Source: Bacteroidia bacterium
GTDB lineage: Bacteria > Bacteroidota > Ignavibacteria > SZUA-365
Direction: 5' to 3'
Length of the DNA: 64,000 nt
Assembly (NCBI GenBank): GCA_027493955.1
Contig: JAOSJT010000001.1
Coordinates: 5,070,552 to 5,134,551 of the forward strand
Part shown: in pieces, positions 56,952-64,000 of the stretch
Numbering within the stretch: position 1 is the first letter of the stretch
Layout: every line of letters starts with the position of its first letter
The notes under the pieces: model-generated
The model's input: only the letters and a program-made list of their open reading frames with translations
Told to the model about the DNA's origin: nothing
The model's database searches: none
Made by a program: the position numbers and the translations under genes

Positions 56952-57242
56952 ATGCCACCACGCCAATCACGAATAAAGCCGCATCTCTACAGCCGGGACC
57001 TTGAGTACGCCATTATGCGCGCAAGCCAGGCGGCCATCAGCGCGGAAAAGAAAGCGCTCATATGGTTCTTCGCCAATTGTATGGACTTGGGCTACACCGA
57101 GGCGCAGATCACCGACGCCTTCGCGGCGTTCTCATCGGACCCGGCGAAAAACACACTGGGACTGCGGTACTTCAAGGCGTATCTGGCCAAGTACGTCGCG
57201 GGCGACACGCAGTCCACAACCAACTACAGCGAAGCATGGTAA
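56952..57242 (+). CDS. small phage protein (96 aa)
   Basis: It reads MPPRQSRIKPHLYSRDLEYA onward. A basic N-terminus precedes a helical body (KKALIWFFANCMDLGYTEAQ) and a C-terminal helix (LRYFKAYLAKYVAG). Its stop overlaps the DnaB-like start (ATGGTAA). Position directly before a DnaB-type gene suggests a helicase-loader or primosomal accessory role, but this is context only. Confidence 0.55.
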   Translation: MPPRQSRIKPHLYSRDLEYAIMRASQAAISAEKKALIWFFANCMDLGYTEAQITDAFAAFSSDPAKNTLGLRYFKAYLAKYVAGDTQSTTNYSEAW

Positions 57243-58561
57243 AACTCAACGACCCGAAATGGACGGTGCTTCGGCACTTTATCGACACAGGTGATCGTGC
57301 GGGACTGGCCTCGCTCAATCAGTCGTACTTCACCGGCCTTGCCCGCACCGTCTACAACATCGCCTGTGAGCAGATGGAACTCTCCATGCCCGTTATCCGC
57401 GAGGCCATGTCCGTCGCGATGGACCCGGTCAACGCCGACGAGGCGTACCGGCTGCTCATGGACAACCGCCCCGACGACTACGGCATCGACAGCTACATCG
57501 CCGCGCTGGCGAAAGCATGGATGAACTATCGCATCAAGGAATCGGTCGACTGGGCCGCCGAACAAATCGGGGAAGGACAAAACCGCCTGATCGTCGCCGA
57601 AGAACTCATGTCGCGCCTGTCGACCGTTCACGACGCCAAGGAGCTCAAGTCCCTCGAAGAAGTCTTCACCGTGATGGAAACGCTCGAAGGGACATCGATA
57701 CCGACAGGAATGCGCGAACTCAAGGACATCGGCATCGACAGCTGGCAGATGGGCAATCTGATGATACTCGCCGGCGACACCGGCACCTTCAAGACCACGG
57801 CCGCCGTGAACCTGAACATGGCCGCGCTCACCGCCGATCCCGAGCTGCACGTGATTTACTTCATGAAAGAGCAGCCCTTCCACGAGGTCTGGTACAAGGC
57901 ATTCACGTACTGGTCGCCGTACAGCTACACGCGCATCCAGAGTCAGATGAACGCCCGCAACGCCGAACTCGTAAGAGACGTGCGCCGCAGCCTCACAGAC
58001 GAAGCCTTGGGCGTCCTGCAGCGCTTTCACGTCGTCGACCAGAACGACTTCTCGCGCCCGGGCGACGTTGCCAATCAGCTGCGTCATTACGCATCGAAAT
58101 ACAAACGCGTCATGTGGGTGGTCGATTACATCACCCGCCTGGACTTCGGTGGGCGTCCGGAGCATTTCAACAGCTACTACACCGCCGGCCTCGAAGTCCT
58201 CAAGAACATCGCGCTGCAGACGCAGTCCTTCGGCATCATCATCTCGCAGTTCAAGGACGGCTGGAATATCGATTACAAATCGTCGAAGCCGGTGAAGATG
58301 TTTCCGAACCGCTCGCACATCATCTGGTCGTCGGAAAACAAGAACCTCGCCGCGTACATCCTGCTGCTGTATCACCCCGGGACGTACTTCGACTATCCGA
58401 AACGCTACCTCTACGGCGTCATGGGAAAGGTGCGGCATACCGACAGCGCCCGCCGCATGAACTGGATCATCGACGGCGCCAAGCAGAAGGTCCTCACGCC
58501 CAGCGACGAGGAAACATTCAACATGAACACACTTGTCTCACAGTTCAAGAGCACGCAATAA
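57239..58561 (+). CDS. DnaB/RecA-fold replicative helicase-like ATPase
   Basis: This 440-residue protein has an N-terminal helical domain, then ATPase Walker A LAGDTGTFKTTAAVNLNMAA near residue 176, Walker B-like MWVVDYITRLDFGG near 295, and IALQTQSFGIIISQFKDGW near 325. KHVPN-type elements appear as RSHIIWSSENKN. The P-loop is a variant (GDTGTFKT instead of GxxGxGKT), as in some phage DnaB relatives. It presumably unwinds element DNA with the AEP primase. ATG 57239 overlaps the previous stop; the frame extending to 57062 is internal to the upstream gene. Confidence 0.78.
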   Translation, partial: VKLNDPKWTVLRHFIDTGDRAGLASLNQSYFTGLARTVYNIACEQMELSMPVIREAMSVAMDPVNADEAYRLLMDNRPDDYGIDSYIAALAKAWMNYRIKESVDWAAEQIGEGQNRLIVAEELMSRLSTVHDAKELKSLEEVFTVMETLEGTSIPTGMRELKDIGIDSWQMGNLMILAGDTGTFKTTAAVNLNMAALTADPELHVIYFMKEQPFHEVWYKAFTYWSPYSYTRIQSQMNARNAELVRDVRRSLTDEALGVLQRFHVVDQNDFSRPGDVANQLRHYASKYKRVMWVVDYITRLDFGGRPEHFNSYYTAGLEVLKNIALQTQSFGIIISQFKDGWNIDYKSSKPVKMFPNRSHIIWSSENKNLAAYILLLYHPGTYFDYPKRYLYGVMGKVRHTDSARRMNWIIDGAKQKVLTPSDEETFNMNTLVSQFKSTQ

Positions 58562-59538
58562 TGGCACATGAAATAATCAACAACATGATGTTCTCCGTCC
58601 GCCTCACGCCGTGGCACCGGCAGGGGACCGTCCTTCGGGACGCTCCGACCACCGAGGAAGCGATTCTGGCGGCCAAGCTGGACTGGGAAGTCCGCAAGGC
58701 GCAGAACTACCTGCGGGTGGGCGACGAGTTCGTCGAAGCGCCGTCCATGTCGGTATTCCGCACGTCCGACGACGGGCCCATCGTCCTGGGTACGGTCACC
58801 GACCGCTACACGCCCGTGCAGAACGTGCGCGCGTTCGCCGTCTTCGACCGCATCATGAGCGAGCACGGTTACTCGTACGAGACCGCCGGCGCGATCAAAA
58901 ACGGCAAGAAGGTCTGGATCCTGGCCAAGGCTCCCGAAGGCGCGAGCGTGGGGGACGATCACCTTGACAAATACGTCCTCATGGTCACCTCGCACGACGG
59001 CACGGCGAACCTGCGTCTTCTGCCGACGGGCGTGCGGGTCGTCTGCAACAACACGTTGACGCTGGCGCTCGGCCGCGGCGAGGACGACGGATTCAGCATC
59101 CGCCATACGGGCGACATCGACCTCAAGCTTCGTCAGGCCGAGGACGCGCTGGCGTGGTCTGACGTGAACTTCCGCAAGGCCGTCGATGTCTGGCAGATCA
59201 TGGCAGACACGCGCATCGAGCCGATGACGGCCGTCCGGTATTTCGAGAAGGTCATCCCGGCCCTCAAGAAGCGGCACGACGACTCGAAGGCCTGGAAGCG
59301 GGCGTTCGATGTCATCGGCGAGTCCTTCATGTACGGACGCGGCAACAGGGGCGAGACGCTGTGGGACGCATACAACGCGCTCACCGAATGGGTCGACCAC
59401 CTCAAGGGCGTGGACAACGACCGCATCGCCGACTACGCCGTCTTCGGCGAAGGCGCGCGCATCAAGCGCGAGGCCATCACGGTCGCAAGCGAGGTCATCG
59501 CGGAAACGGTCTTCGCACCGGCAATGGGGGTGAACTGA
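58561..59538 (+). CDS. DUF932 phage/plasmid protein
   Basis: This 325-residue protein matches the DUF932 phage/plasmid-like family: TPWHRQGTVLRDAPTTEEAI at the start, LGTVTDRYTPVQNVRAFAVF, KKVWILAKAPEG, YVLMVTSHDGTANLRLLPTG and VRVVCNNTLTLAL. The family is common in phages and plasmids of many phyla; its biochemical role is unknown. ATG 58561 shares a base with the previous stop (TAATG). Confidence 0.85.
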   Translation: MAHEIINNMMFSVRLTPWHRQGTVLRDAPTTEEAILAAKLDWEVRKAQNYLRVGDEFVEAPSMSVFRTSDDGPIVLGTVTDRYTPVQNVRAFAVFDRIMSEHGYSYETAGAIKNGKKVWILAKAPEGASVGDDHLDKYVLMVTSHDGTANLRLLPTGVRVVCNNTLTLALGRGEDDGFSIRHTGDIDLKLRQAEDALAWSDVNFRKAVDVWQIMADTRIEPMTAVRYFEKVIPALKKRHDDSKAWKRAFDVIGESFMYGRGNRGETLWDAYNALTEWVDHLKGVDNDRIADYAVFGEGARIKREAITVASEVIAETVFAPAMGVN

Positions 59539-59539
59539 T

Positions 59540-59755
59540 ATGGACCTTGCACTCGCCATCATCCAGGCCGCCGCCATCGCGATTCTCGCTCTTGCCTACG
59601 TCCACCTGTGGCGGAAATACCGCGAGGTGCGAAAGGCGCTCGCAAGTCAGATGCTCGTTTCGATCGTGCGTGAAATCGACATGACGCTTTTGCGCAAGCG
59701 ATCGGGAAGGGCGGAACACAACGAACCACAAACCACCGGAAAGGAATCCACATGA
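59540..59755 (+). CDS. small membrane-anchored protein (71 aa)
   Basis: It reads MDLALAIIQAAAIAILALAY onward: one N-terminal transmembrane helix (residues 3-23), then a basic helix (WRKYREVRKALASQ) and a hydrophilic tail. It starts two bases after the DUF932 stop and overlaps the next gene by ATGA. The function is unknown; its place in a replication operon is unusual for a membrane peptide. Confidence 0.6.
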   Translation: MDLALAIIQAAAIAILALAYVHLWRKYREVRKALASQMLVSIVREIDMTLLRKRSGRAEHNEPQTTGKEST

Positions 59756-60225
59756 GAGACTTCGCATTCGACGACGACGAGCACCCCGTGAGCATCGTCG
59801 ACCTGCAGATCGTCCCGTACGAGATGCCGGCGGAATTTCCGAAGAAGCAGGAAATCAGGTCCTACCGGGCCGACCTGCTTGAGCAGCTGACCGGACGGCT
59901 TAATCCGCTGCGGGCGTATATCCTCGTCAAGTTCATCGAAAAGGTGATCGCCGAAAAGGACGAGGGCATGGTGTCGATGCTCAAGGATCTGGCCAAGGAC
60001 GAATTCATAAACAGCTTTCCCGGCGTCAAGACGCACGACATCAACGGCGTCACCGTGTCGATCAAAGGGCAGACGCGCTATGAGTACCCGCCGCACATCG
60101 CCGAAATGGAAAAGGAGGTGGCGGTCATGAAGCAGAAGATCGACAACGCGAAGAAGATCGCGGAAATCGACGGTTCGGCGCTCAAGTTCGTCAACCCGCA
60201 CGGCACCATCGCCGTCAGCTTTTGA
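59752..60225 (+). CDS. hypothetical phage protein (157 aa)
   Basis: It begins MRDFAFDDDEHPVSIVDLQI, has a helical middle (YILVKFIEKVIAEKDEGMVS), and a C-terminal coiled coil (ISEMEKEVAV-like, IAEMEKEVAVMKQKIDNAKK). It ends LKFVNPHGTIAVSF. It overlaps the previous stop and precedes the 49-residue ORF. No family is recognised. Confidence 0.55.
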   Translation: MRDFAFDDDEHPVSIVDLQIVPYEMPAEFPKKQEIRSYRADLLEQLTGRLNPLRAYILVKFIEKVIAEKDEGMVSMLKDLAKDEFINSFPGVKTHDINGVTVSIKGQTRYEYPPHIAEMEKEVAVMKQKIDNAKKIAEIDGSALKFVNPHGTIAVSF

Positions 60226-60232
60226 GGCCGCC

Positions 60233-60382
60233 ATGCTTATCGACACCGTTCAGCTGATATCCACCGCGCCGTACATCGACATGCCGCTTCCTCCCATTGA
60301 GGAATGGCCGAAGGTGGCCGGACTTCTGACCGACGACAATCCGCCGCCCCCGGGCGACGAGGACGCCCCGCCGGATAACTGA
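60233..60382 (+). CDS. small acidic proline-rich protein (49 aa)
   Basis: It reads MLIDTVQLISTAPYIDMPLP to GDEDAPPDN and starts seven bases after the previous stop (TGAGGCCGCC includes a GAGG ribosome site). The acidic, proline-rich tail is unstructured. GC content matches the operon. Confidence 0.5.
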   Translation: MLIDTVQLISTAPYIDMPLPPIEEWPKVAGLLTDDNPPPPGDEDAPPDN

Positions 60383-60473
60383 CATTCACACCCCGCGTGC
60401 GGGCGGGCATTCAATCACCGTACGTCGGCGGCGGGCCGCACACCGCCGATTTAATAACAACCCCGGGCCGCCA

Positions 60474-62078
60474 ATGAAAATCATCGAAATAGAAGTCGAA
60501 AACTTCAAGAATATCACGAGCAAGAAAGCGACGCCCAACGGCGCCAGCATGTATCTGGTCGGACCGAATCAGTCCGGCAAATCGTCGTTCGTCCAGGCGG
60601 TCTACGCGGCGCTCACCGGCAAGGAAATCCCCATCGAGGCCATCACGCGCGGCGAAAGCGAATGCACCATCAAGGTCAAAGTGGGCGACGACCCGTTGAA
60701 GGCCGTGACCGTGAGCCTGGGTCTGAGGGAAGGCAAGCGCGGCCTCAATCGTTCGCTCTCCATCGTCGACGAAAAAGGCAACGTCATTCGCGACAGCCCG
60801 CGCACGTGGCTTAACGACTACCTCGGCAACTTCGCAACCGACGTTGAAGGCCTCTTCGACGGCGACAAGGCAAAGAAGATGACCGTCATCGCGCAGGCCC
60901 TGGGGCTGGAGGAAAGCGAGCGTCACTACGCCGGACGCATGAAGCAGCTTTCCGAAGACCGCCGCAAGGATGATGTGAGAATCAAGACGCTTGAAGCGGA
61001 AACCACGCGTGTCGCGGGCGAACTTGAAGCCGAACCCGCCATACGCGAACTGCGGGCGACAATCGAACCCGACATCCGCCTTTCGTCGCTCCTCATGCTG
61101 CCGTACGACGACATGATCGATGCCCTCGATAAGGTCATCCTTACCGAATCGGTCAAGCTCGAAACCCTGCCGTCCAAGGCCGACCGTCTCGCGGACCTCG
61201 AACGCCGGTACGTCGAACGCAAACAAACCCTCGACAACGAACTGGCCAAGACGCAGACGATTATCGAGGTGGCGGGCCAGTCTCAGGTCTCCATCCAGAA
61301 TGACATCACGTCGATGCGCGAGCAGATCGAGGTCCTTGAGCGCCGCATCCGCGAGAAGGAAGATGACTACAAACGGGCCCAGAGCAACATCGTGGCCGAC
61401 ATCGAACGCAAACAGCATATCGAACGGATGATCACCGGGTGGGAGAGCACCGTCGCAGAAGACCGCCGGACCATCGAATCGGACGACGACGGCAAGAGGC
61501 TCGCAATCGAGGCGCACATCGAAGGCCAACGGGCGGAACGAGACAAGTACGTGAGACTCAGGTCACTCAAACCGCGGGCGTACGACCTCGAAGAGAAGCT
61601 GCAACAGCTCGTTCAGGCCCGCCGCGAATACCAGTCCGTCATGAGGGCCATCGAGGACCTTGCCAGCGACCGCATGGCCGCCATCAACACGGCGCTTGGA
61701 TCAATCGACATACCGCTCGAGTGGGACGACGTGCGCGAGGAATTCACCTACAACGGTTTCGAACTCGACGGCGAACAGGTCAATACCGCGCTCATGACTG
61801 AACTGGCCCTGCAACTCGTCATGCTCAACAAGGACCAACGGCTGCGCGTCGTACGCCTCAAGGACGCCGCCCTGCTGGACGAAACCACGAGGACGCGCAT
61901 CCTGCAATACGCCGAAAGCAAGGGTTTCCAGCTCTTCCTTGAGATCCCGATGACCACCGGCGAAAGCGACCTCGTCATCCAATACATCGAATCCCATCCG
62001 GACGAAATGAACTTACCGGTGGCACCACCAGCGGCCACACCGGCACCGAAACCAACCATCATCAACGACGGATTTTAG
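60474..62078 (+). CDS. Rad50/SbcC-like ATPase with coiled coil
   Basis: This 534-residue protein opens MKIIEIEVENFKNITSKKAT with Walker A VGPNQSGKSSFVQAVYAALT near residue 29. About 250 residues of coiled coil follow (for example ERRYVERKQTLDNELAKTQT). The C-terminal lobe has VRLKDAALLDETTRTRILQY, a degenerate Walker B/D-loop region. This is the short phage version of Rad50-type ATPases that pair with a nuclease; no SbcD-like nuclease is present nearby. A role in DNA-end processing with the RecT-like protein is likely. A GC-rich hairpin (TCGGCGG at 60425, CCGCCGA at 60443) lies just before it. Confidence 0.78.
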   Translation: MKIIEIEVENFKNITSKKATPNGASMYLVGPNQSGKSSFVQAVYAALTGKEIPIEAITRGESECTIKVKVGDDPLKAVTVSLGLREGKRGLNRSLSIVDEKGNVIRDSPRTWLNDYLGNFATDVEGLFDGDKAKKMTVIAQALGLEESERHYAGRMKQLSEDRRKDDVRIKTLEAETTRVAGELEAEPAIRELRATIEPDIRLSSLLMLPYDDMIDALDKVILTESVKLETLPSKADRLADLERRYVERKQTLDNELAKTQTIIEVAGQSQVSIQNDITSMREQIEVLERRIREKEDDYKRAQSNIVADIERKQHIERMITGWESTVAEDRRTIESDDDGKRLAIEAHIEGQRAERDKYVRLRSLKPRAYDLEEKLQQLVQARREYQSVMRAIEDLASDRMAAINTALGSIDIPLEWDDVREEFTYNGFELDGEQVNTALMTELALQLVMLNKDQRLRVVRLKDAALLDETTRTRILQYAESKGFQLFLEIPMTTGESDLVIQYIESHPDEMNLPVAPPAATPAPKPTIINDGF

Positions 62079-62080
62079 GC

Positions 62081-62281
62081 ATGAAACGTAAGCCAATCAC
62101 AGCACGCACGCGCGTCGCACTGATGAAGCGGGCGATCCGCTACGACCTTCGGGGCGTCCATCCGGACCACACCGTCACCATACTCGGGATGGTGCTGCTG
62201 CGGGATAAGTCGGCCGTCGACATCGACTATACCGGACCCGTCCGCAACGTCGGACGCATTCGGACGAGGGCGGCGATATGA
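62081..62281 (+). CDS. small basic phage protein (66 aa)
   Basis: It reads MKRKPITARTRVALMKRAIR onward, strongly basic in the first half, then beta-rich (HTVTILGMVLLRDKSAVDID). It starts two bases after the previous stop and overlaps the next by ATGA. Nucleic-acid binding is plausible from charge only. Confidence 0.5.
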   Translation: MKRKPITARTRVALMKRAIRYDLRGVHPDHTVTILGMVLLRDKSAVDIDYTGPVRNVGRIRTRAAI

Positions 62282-62487
62282 CAACGGAAGGACTGCCCGA
62301 ACGCGCTGAACGCAGGGTCGAGTCGTTGCATGACCTCGAAGGTCTCCGCATCCAACGACGGTCGGTCTTTACCGAAGGCGGCTACCTTTCGAAGCCGAAG
62401 CCCGCGGCCGTCGTGATCAATTTCAACGGCGCACAGATACTCCACCTCTTGAATTGGGGCCTGTACGTCTACAAGAAAAAGGAATAA
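62278..62487 (+). CDS. small phage protein (69 aa)
   Basis: It reads MTTEGLPERAERRVESLHDL to LNWGLYVYKKKE. ATG overlaps the previous stop. No family is recognised. Confidence 0.5.
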   Translation: MTTEGLPERAERRVESLHDLEGLRIQRRSVFTEGGYLSKPKPAAVVINFNGAQILHLLNWGLYVYKKKE

Positions 62488-62490
62488 CCC

Positions 62491-62652
62491 ATGGCGCATA
62501 CAACCGTCGTGACGGGGGTCAGGCTCAGGCTTGTCCCCCGTCTTCATTACAAGCAGAAGGGGTCACTCGAAGATCCCTGGAACATCCTCATTACCAACCA
62601 GCTCGTCTTCCGCTGGCTCACCTTCGCATACATTCTGGAGTGGTACCGATGA
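62491..62652 (+). CDS. small phage protein (53 aa)
   Basis: It reads MAHTTVVTGVRLRLVPRLHY to LTFAYILEWYR, starting three bases after the previous stop with AAGGAATAACCC as ribosome site. Its stop overlaps the RadC-like start (ATGA). The overlap and ribosome site support it. Confidence 0.55.
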   Translation: MAHTTVVTGVRLRLVPRLHYKQKGSLEDPWNILITNQLVFRWLTFAYILEWYR

Positions 62653-63230
62653 CCGAATTATCGCAACTGACCAACGACGAACTTCTGGCCATCATTGCGC
62701 CGTCCATCAGGCTCGACGGGCGAACCCTGAAGGATGTCGCCATCACGCCGATTACGGACCTTCATAAAAGCGGAGTCACGATGCAGTCCGCCAAACGCAT
62801 CAAGGCGGCGTTCGAACTCGGCTACCGCTACCTCAGCCAATGCAAAACGGCGGGGGAGACCATCAACTCGCCGGAAGACGTGGCGCGCATATTTATCCCT
62901 AAGCTGCGGCCGCTTGACCACGAGGAATTTCACGTCGTCATGCTCTCGAACAGCGGACGCATCATCGAGGACTTCACGGTGTCGAAGGGCATCCTGAACG
63001 CGTCGCTCATCCATCCGCGCGAAGTCTACAAGCGGGCGGTCCTGCTATCCGCCGCAAGCGTCATCCTCGTGCACAACCATCCTTCCGGAATACGCGAGGC
63101 CAGCAAGGAAGACCATCACATCACCAAGCAACTCGTCAGCGCCGGCAAGATGATGGACATACCCGTACAGGACCACGTCATCGTCTGCGGCGAGTCGTAC
63201 ATCAGCTTCGCGGAGAGTGGGTGGTTGTAA
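62649..63230 (+). CDS. radC: RadC-like JAB/MPN domain protein
   Basis: This 193-residue protein has the JAB metalloprotease-like site: E in DHEEFHVVMLSNSGRIIED, then ILVHNHPSGIREASKEDHHI (H-x-H...D near residues 141-155), and VQDHVIVCGESYISFAESGW. RadC-like proteins are frequent last genes of phage and island replication operons; their role in DNA repair or anti-restriction is unsettled. ATG 62649 overlaps the upstream stop, and the longer frame to 62454 is rejected. It is the last gene before attR. Confidence 0.9.
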   Translation: MTELSQLTNDELLAIIAPSIRLDGRTLKDVAITPITDLHKSGVTMQSAKRIKAAFELGYRYLSQCKTAGETINSPEDVARIFIPKLRPLDHEEFHVVMLSNSGRIIEDFTVSKGILNASLIHPREVYKRAVLLSAASVILVHNHPSGIREASKEDHHITKQLVSAGKMMDIPVQDHVIVCGESYISFAESGWL

Positions 63231-63236
63231 GGAAGG

Positions 63237-63270
63237 ATTGTTACGTGAATTGTTACGTAAATTGTTACGT
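63237..63270. promoter_or_regulatory. candidate integrase arm-type sites, right end
   Basis: Three copies of ATTGTTACGT at 63237-63246, 63249-63258 and 63261-63270 have exact 12-bp spacing. They lie 145 bp inside the attR core. The same motif with the same spacing occurs beside attL (7304-7325). They begin just after the RadC-like stop and are not coding. Confidence 0.6.
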
Positions 63271-63333
63271 GACTAGGTCAAAGTTGTCGATTTCGGTCTG
63301 TCGGTCGTACCGCGTGAAAATCCCATTGGACAC

Positions 63334-63367
63334 AAAAAAATGCCGTAAAACGTTAATTTTACGGCAT
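63334..63367 (-). terminator. rho-independent terminator of tRNA-Lys
   Basis: ATGCCGTAAAA (63340-63350) pairs perfectly over 11 bp with TTTTACGGCAT (63357-63367). The A7 run at 63334-63340 gives the U-tract on the minus strand. It lies 30 bp beyond the tRNA 3' end and, by the island model, was brought by the element. Confidence 0.85.
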
Positions 63368-63397
63368 CTGCATTGGGTTTGGGCACTTATGTGCTCG

Positions 63398-63470
<73 letters not shown>

Positions 63471-63559
63471 ACAACCAAATTACGGCGGCACGCGGAATTT
63501 TCAAAGCGGAAAAAGAAAAATATCTGAATAGACTTACAAAATGCACGGAAGTTGCGAGA

Positions 63560-64000
63560 AAGACAAACGAGTTACATTTGAAGTTAAACGTTAAACGTTA
63601 AACGTTAAACGATGGGGAGCTTACCTTGAGGCTGACGATTCTATCGATTGACGACTACGATTGACGATTGATCTGCCTCGGACGGAGCGATTTCCAAACG
63701 TATCTGGTATCCCATACGGTATCTTCGTTTAACGTTTAACGATTAACGTTAACCGTTAAAAGTTAAACGATGGGGAGCCTACCTTGAGGCTGACGACCCT
63801 ATCGATTGACGACTACGATTGACGATGGATTTGCCTCGGACGGAGCGATTTCCAAACGTATCTGGTATCCCGTACGGTATCTTCGTTTAACGTTTAACGT
63901 TTAACGATTATCGATTAACGTTAACCGCTAAAAGGTAAACGATGGGGAGCTTACCTTGAGGCTGACGAATCTATCGATTGACGACTACGATTGACGATTG
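63560..64000. repeat. tandem repeat array with TTAACG microrepeats, running off the window
   Basis: GATGGGGAGC(T/C)TACCTTGAGG recurs at 63611, 63769 and 63941 (spacings 158 and 172 bp). Each unit holds ATCGATTGACGACTACGATT, TTGCCTCGGACGGAGCGATT and ACGGTATCTTCG, joined by variable numbers of GTTAAAC/GTTTAAC blocks in both orientations that can pair as cruciforms. The 14-bp difference in spacing is extra GTTTAAC units. It is noncoding and outside the element. Confidence 0.85.

Noticed and set aside
57224-58438. 404-codon minus-strand frame
   Set aside because: It is antisense to the DnaB-like gene, which has clear ATPase motifs on the plus strand.
57517-58560. N-terminal extension of the DUF932 frame
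   Set aside because: The extension is the shifted frame of the DnaB-like gene (Arg-rich). The true start at 58561 overlaps the upstream stop.

Overview
The window looks like accessory DNA from a Bacteroidota-related genome, most plausibly the Ignavibacteria/Kapabacteria/Chlorobi side. The evidence is a secreted VWA protein with a C-terminal type IX-secretion sorting domain, paired signal-peptide/beta-barrel proteins, a 112-bp noncoding tandem repeat, and GC-rich sequence. The lineage is inferred; there is no rRNA or housekeeping marker to test it. The right edge holds an intact tRNA-Lys(CUU) gene (63398-63470, minus strand). Nearly everything to its left is DNA accreted at that tRNA.

Layout. 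(1) 1-7230: older, degraded insertions. Several terminator plus tRNA-Lys 3'-end scars (about 1-140, 2187-2204, 4440-4457, 4466-4577, 7145-7256) separate small cargo modules: a type IV toxin-antitoxin pair (AbiEi/AbiEii, 2385-4159) and an AAA-ATPase/TOPRIM-like pair (4660-6532), plus an IS21 istB remnant and a 10-copy repeat. (2) 7231-63440: one integrative element of about 56.2 kb. It is bounded by a 26-bp perfect direct repeat, and the right copy lies inside the tRNA. A tyrosine recombinase sits at the left end, and 12-bp-spaced ATTGTTACGT-type repeats flank both ends. (3) 63471-64000: chromosomal flank with a 158/172-bp tandem repeat.

Inside the element, phage-derived genes survive at both ends. 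The left has a portal protein and a broken scaffold-like gene. The right has a replication/recombination operon: RecT-like annealing protein, AEP-type primase, SSB-tailed protein, DnaB-like ATPase, DUF932 protein, Rad50-like ATPase and RadC-like protein. No terminase, capsid, tail or lysis genes are recognisable.

The centre (about 17.5-50.9 kb) is dominated by a defence island. A type I restriction-modification locus (hsdM, hsdS, hsdR, YgjP-like protease) has four to five different putative defence genes between hsdS and hsdR: a PD-(D/E)XK protein, an unknown protein, a TIR-like protein, a GmrSD-type DUF262/HNH protein and a NucS-like nuclease. Three of the boundaries between these genes carry a degraded copy of the hsdS 3' end. 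This suggests that cargo cassettes have been exchanged repeatedly by recombination at the hsdS tail. Next comes a tightly overlapping operon of DNA-cytosine methyltransferase, Vsr, NERD/SF1 helicase, DrmA-like helicase, DrmB (DUF1998), a second SF1 helicase and a 609-residue unknown protein. I read it as a DISARM-like system lacking the usual phospholipase-D component DrmC.

The best candidates for undescribed biology are the DISARM variant with its unknown 609-residue protein, the hsdS-tail cassette array, the family with SSB-like tails, and a two-gene minus-strand module (18528-19957) pairing a possible nuclease with a membrane-anchored helical protein.
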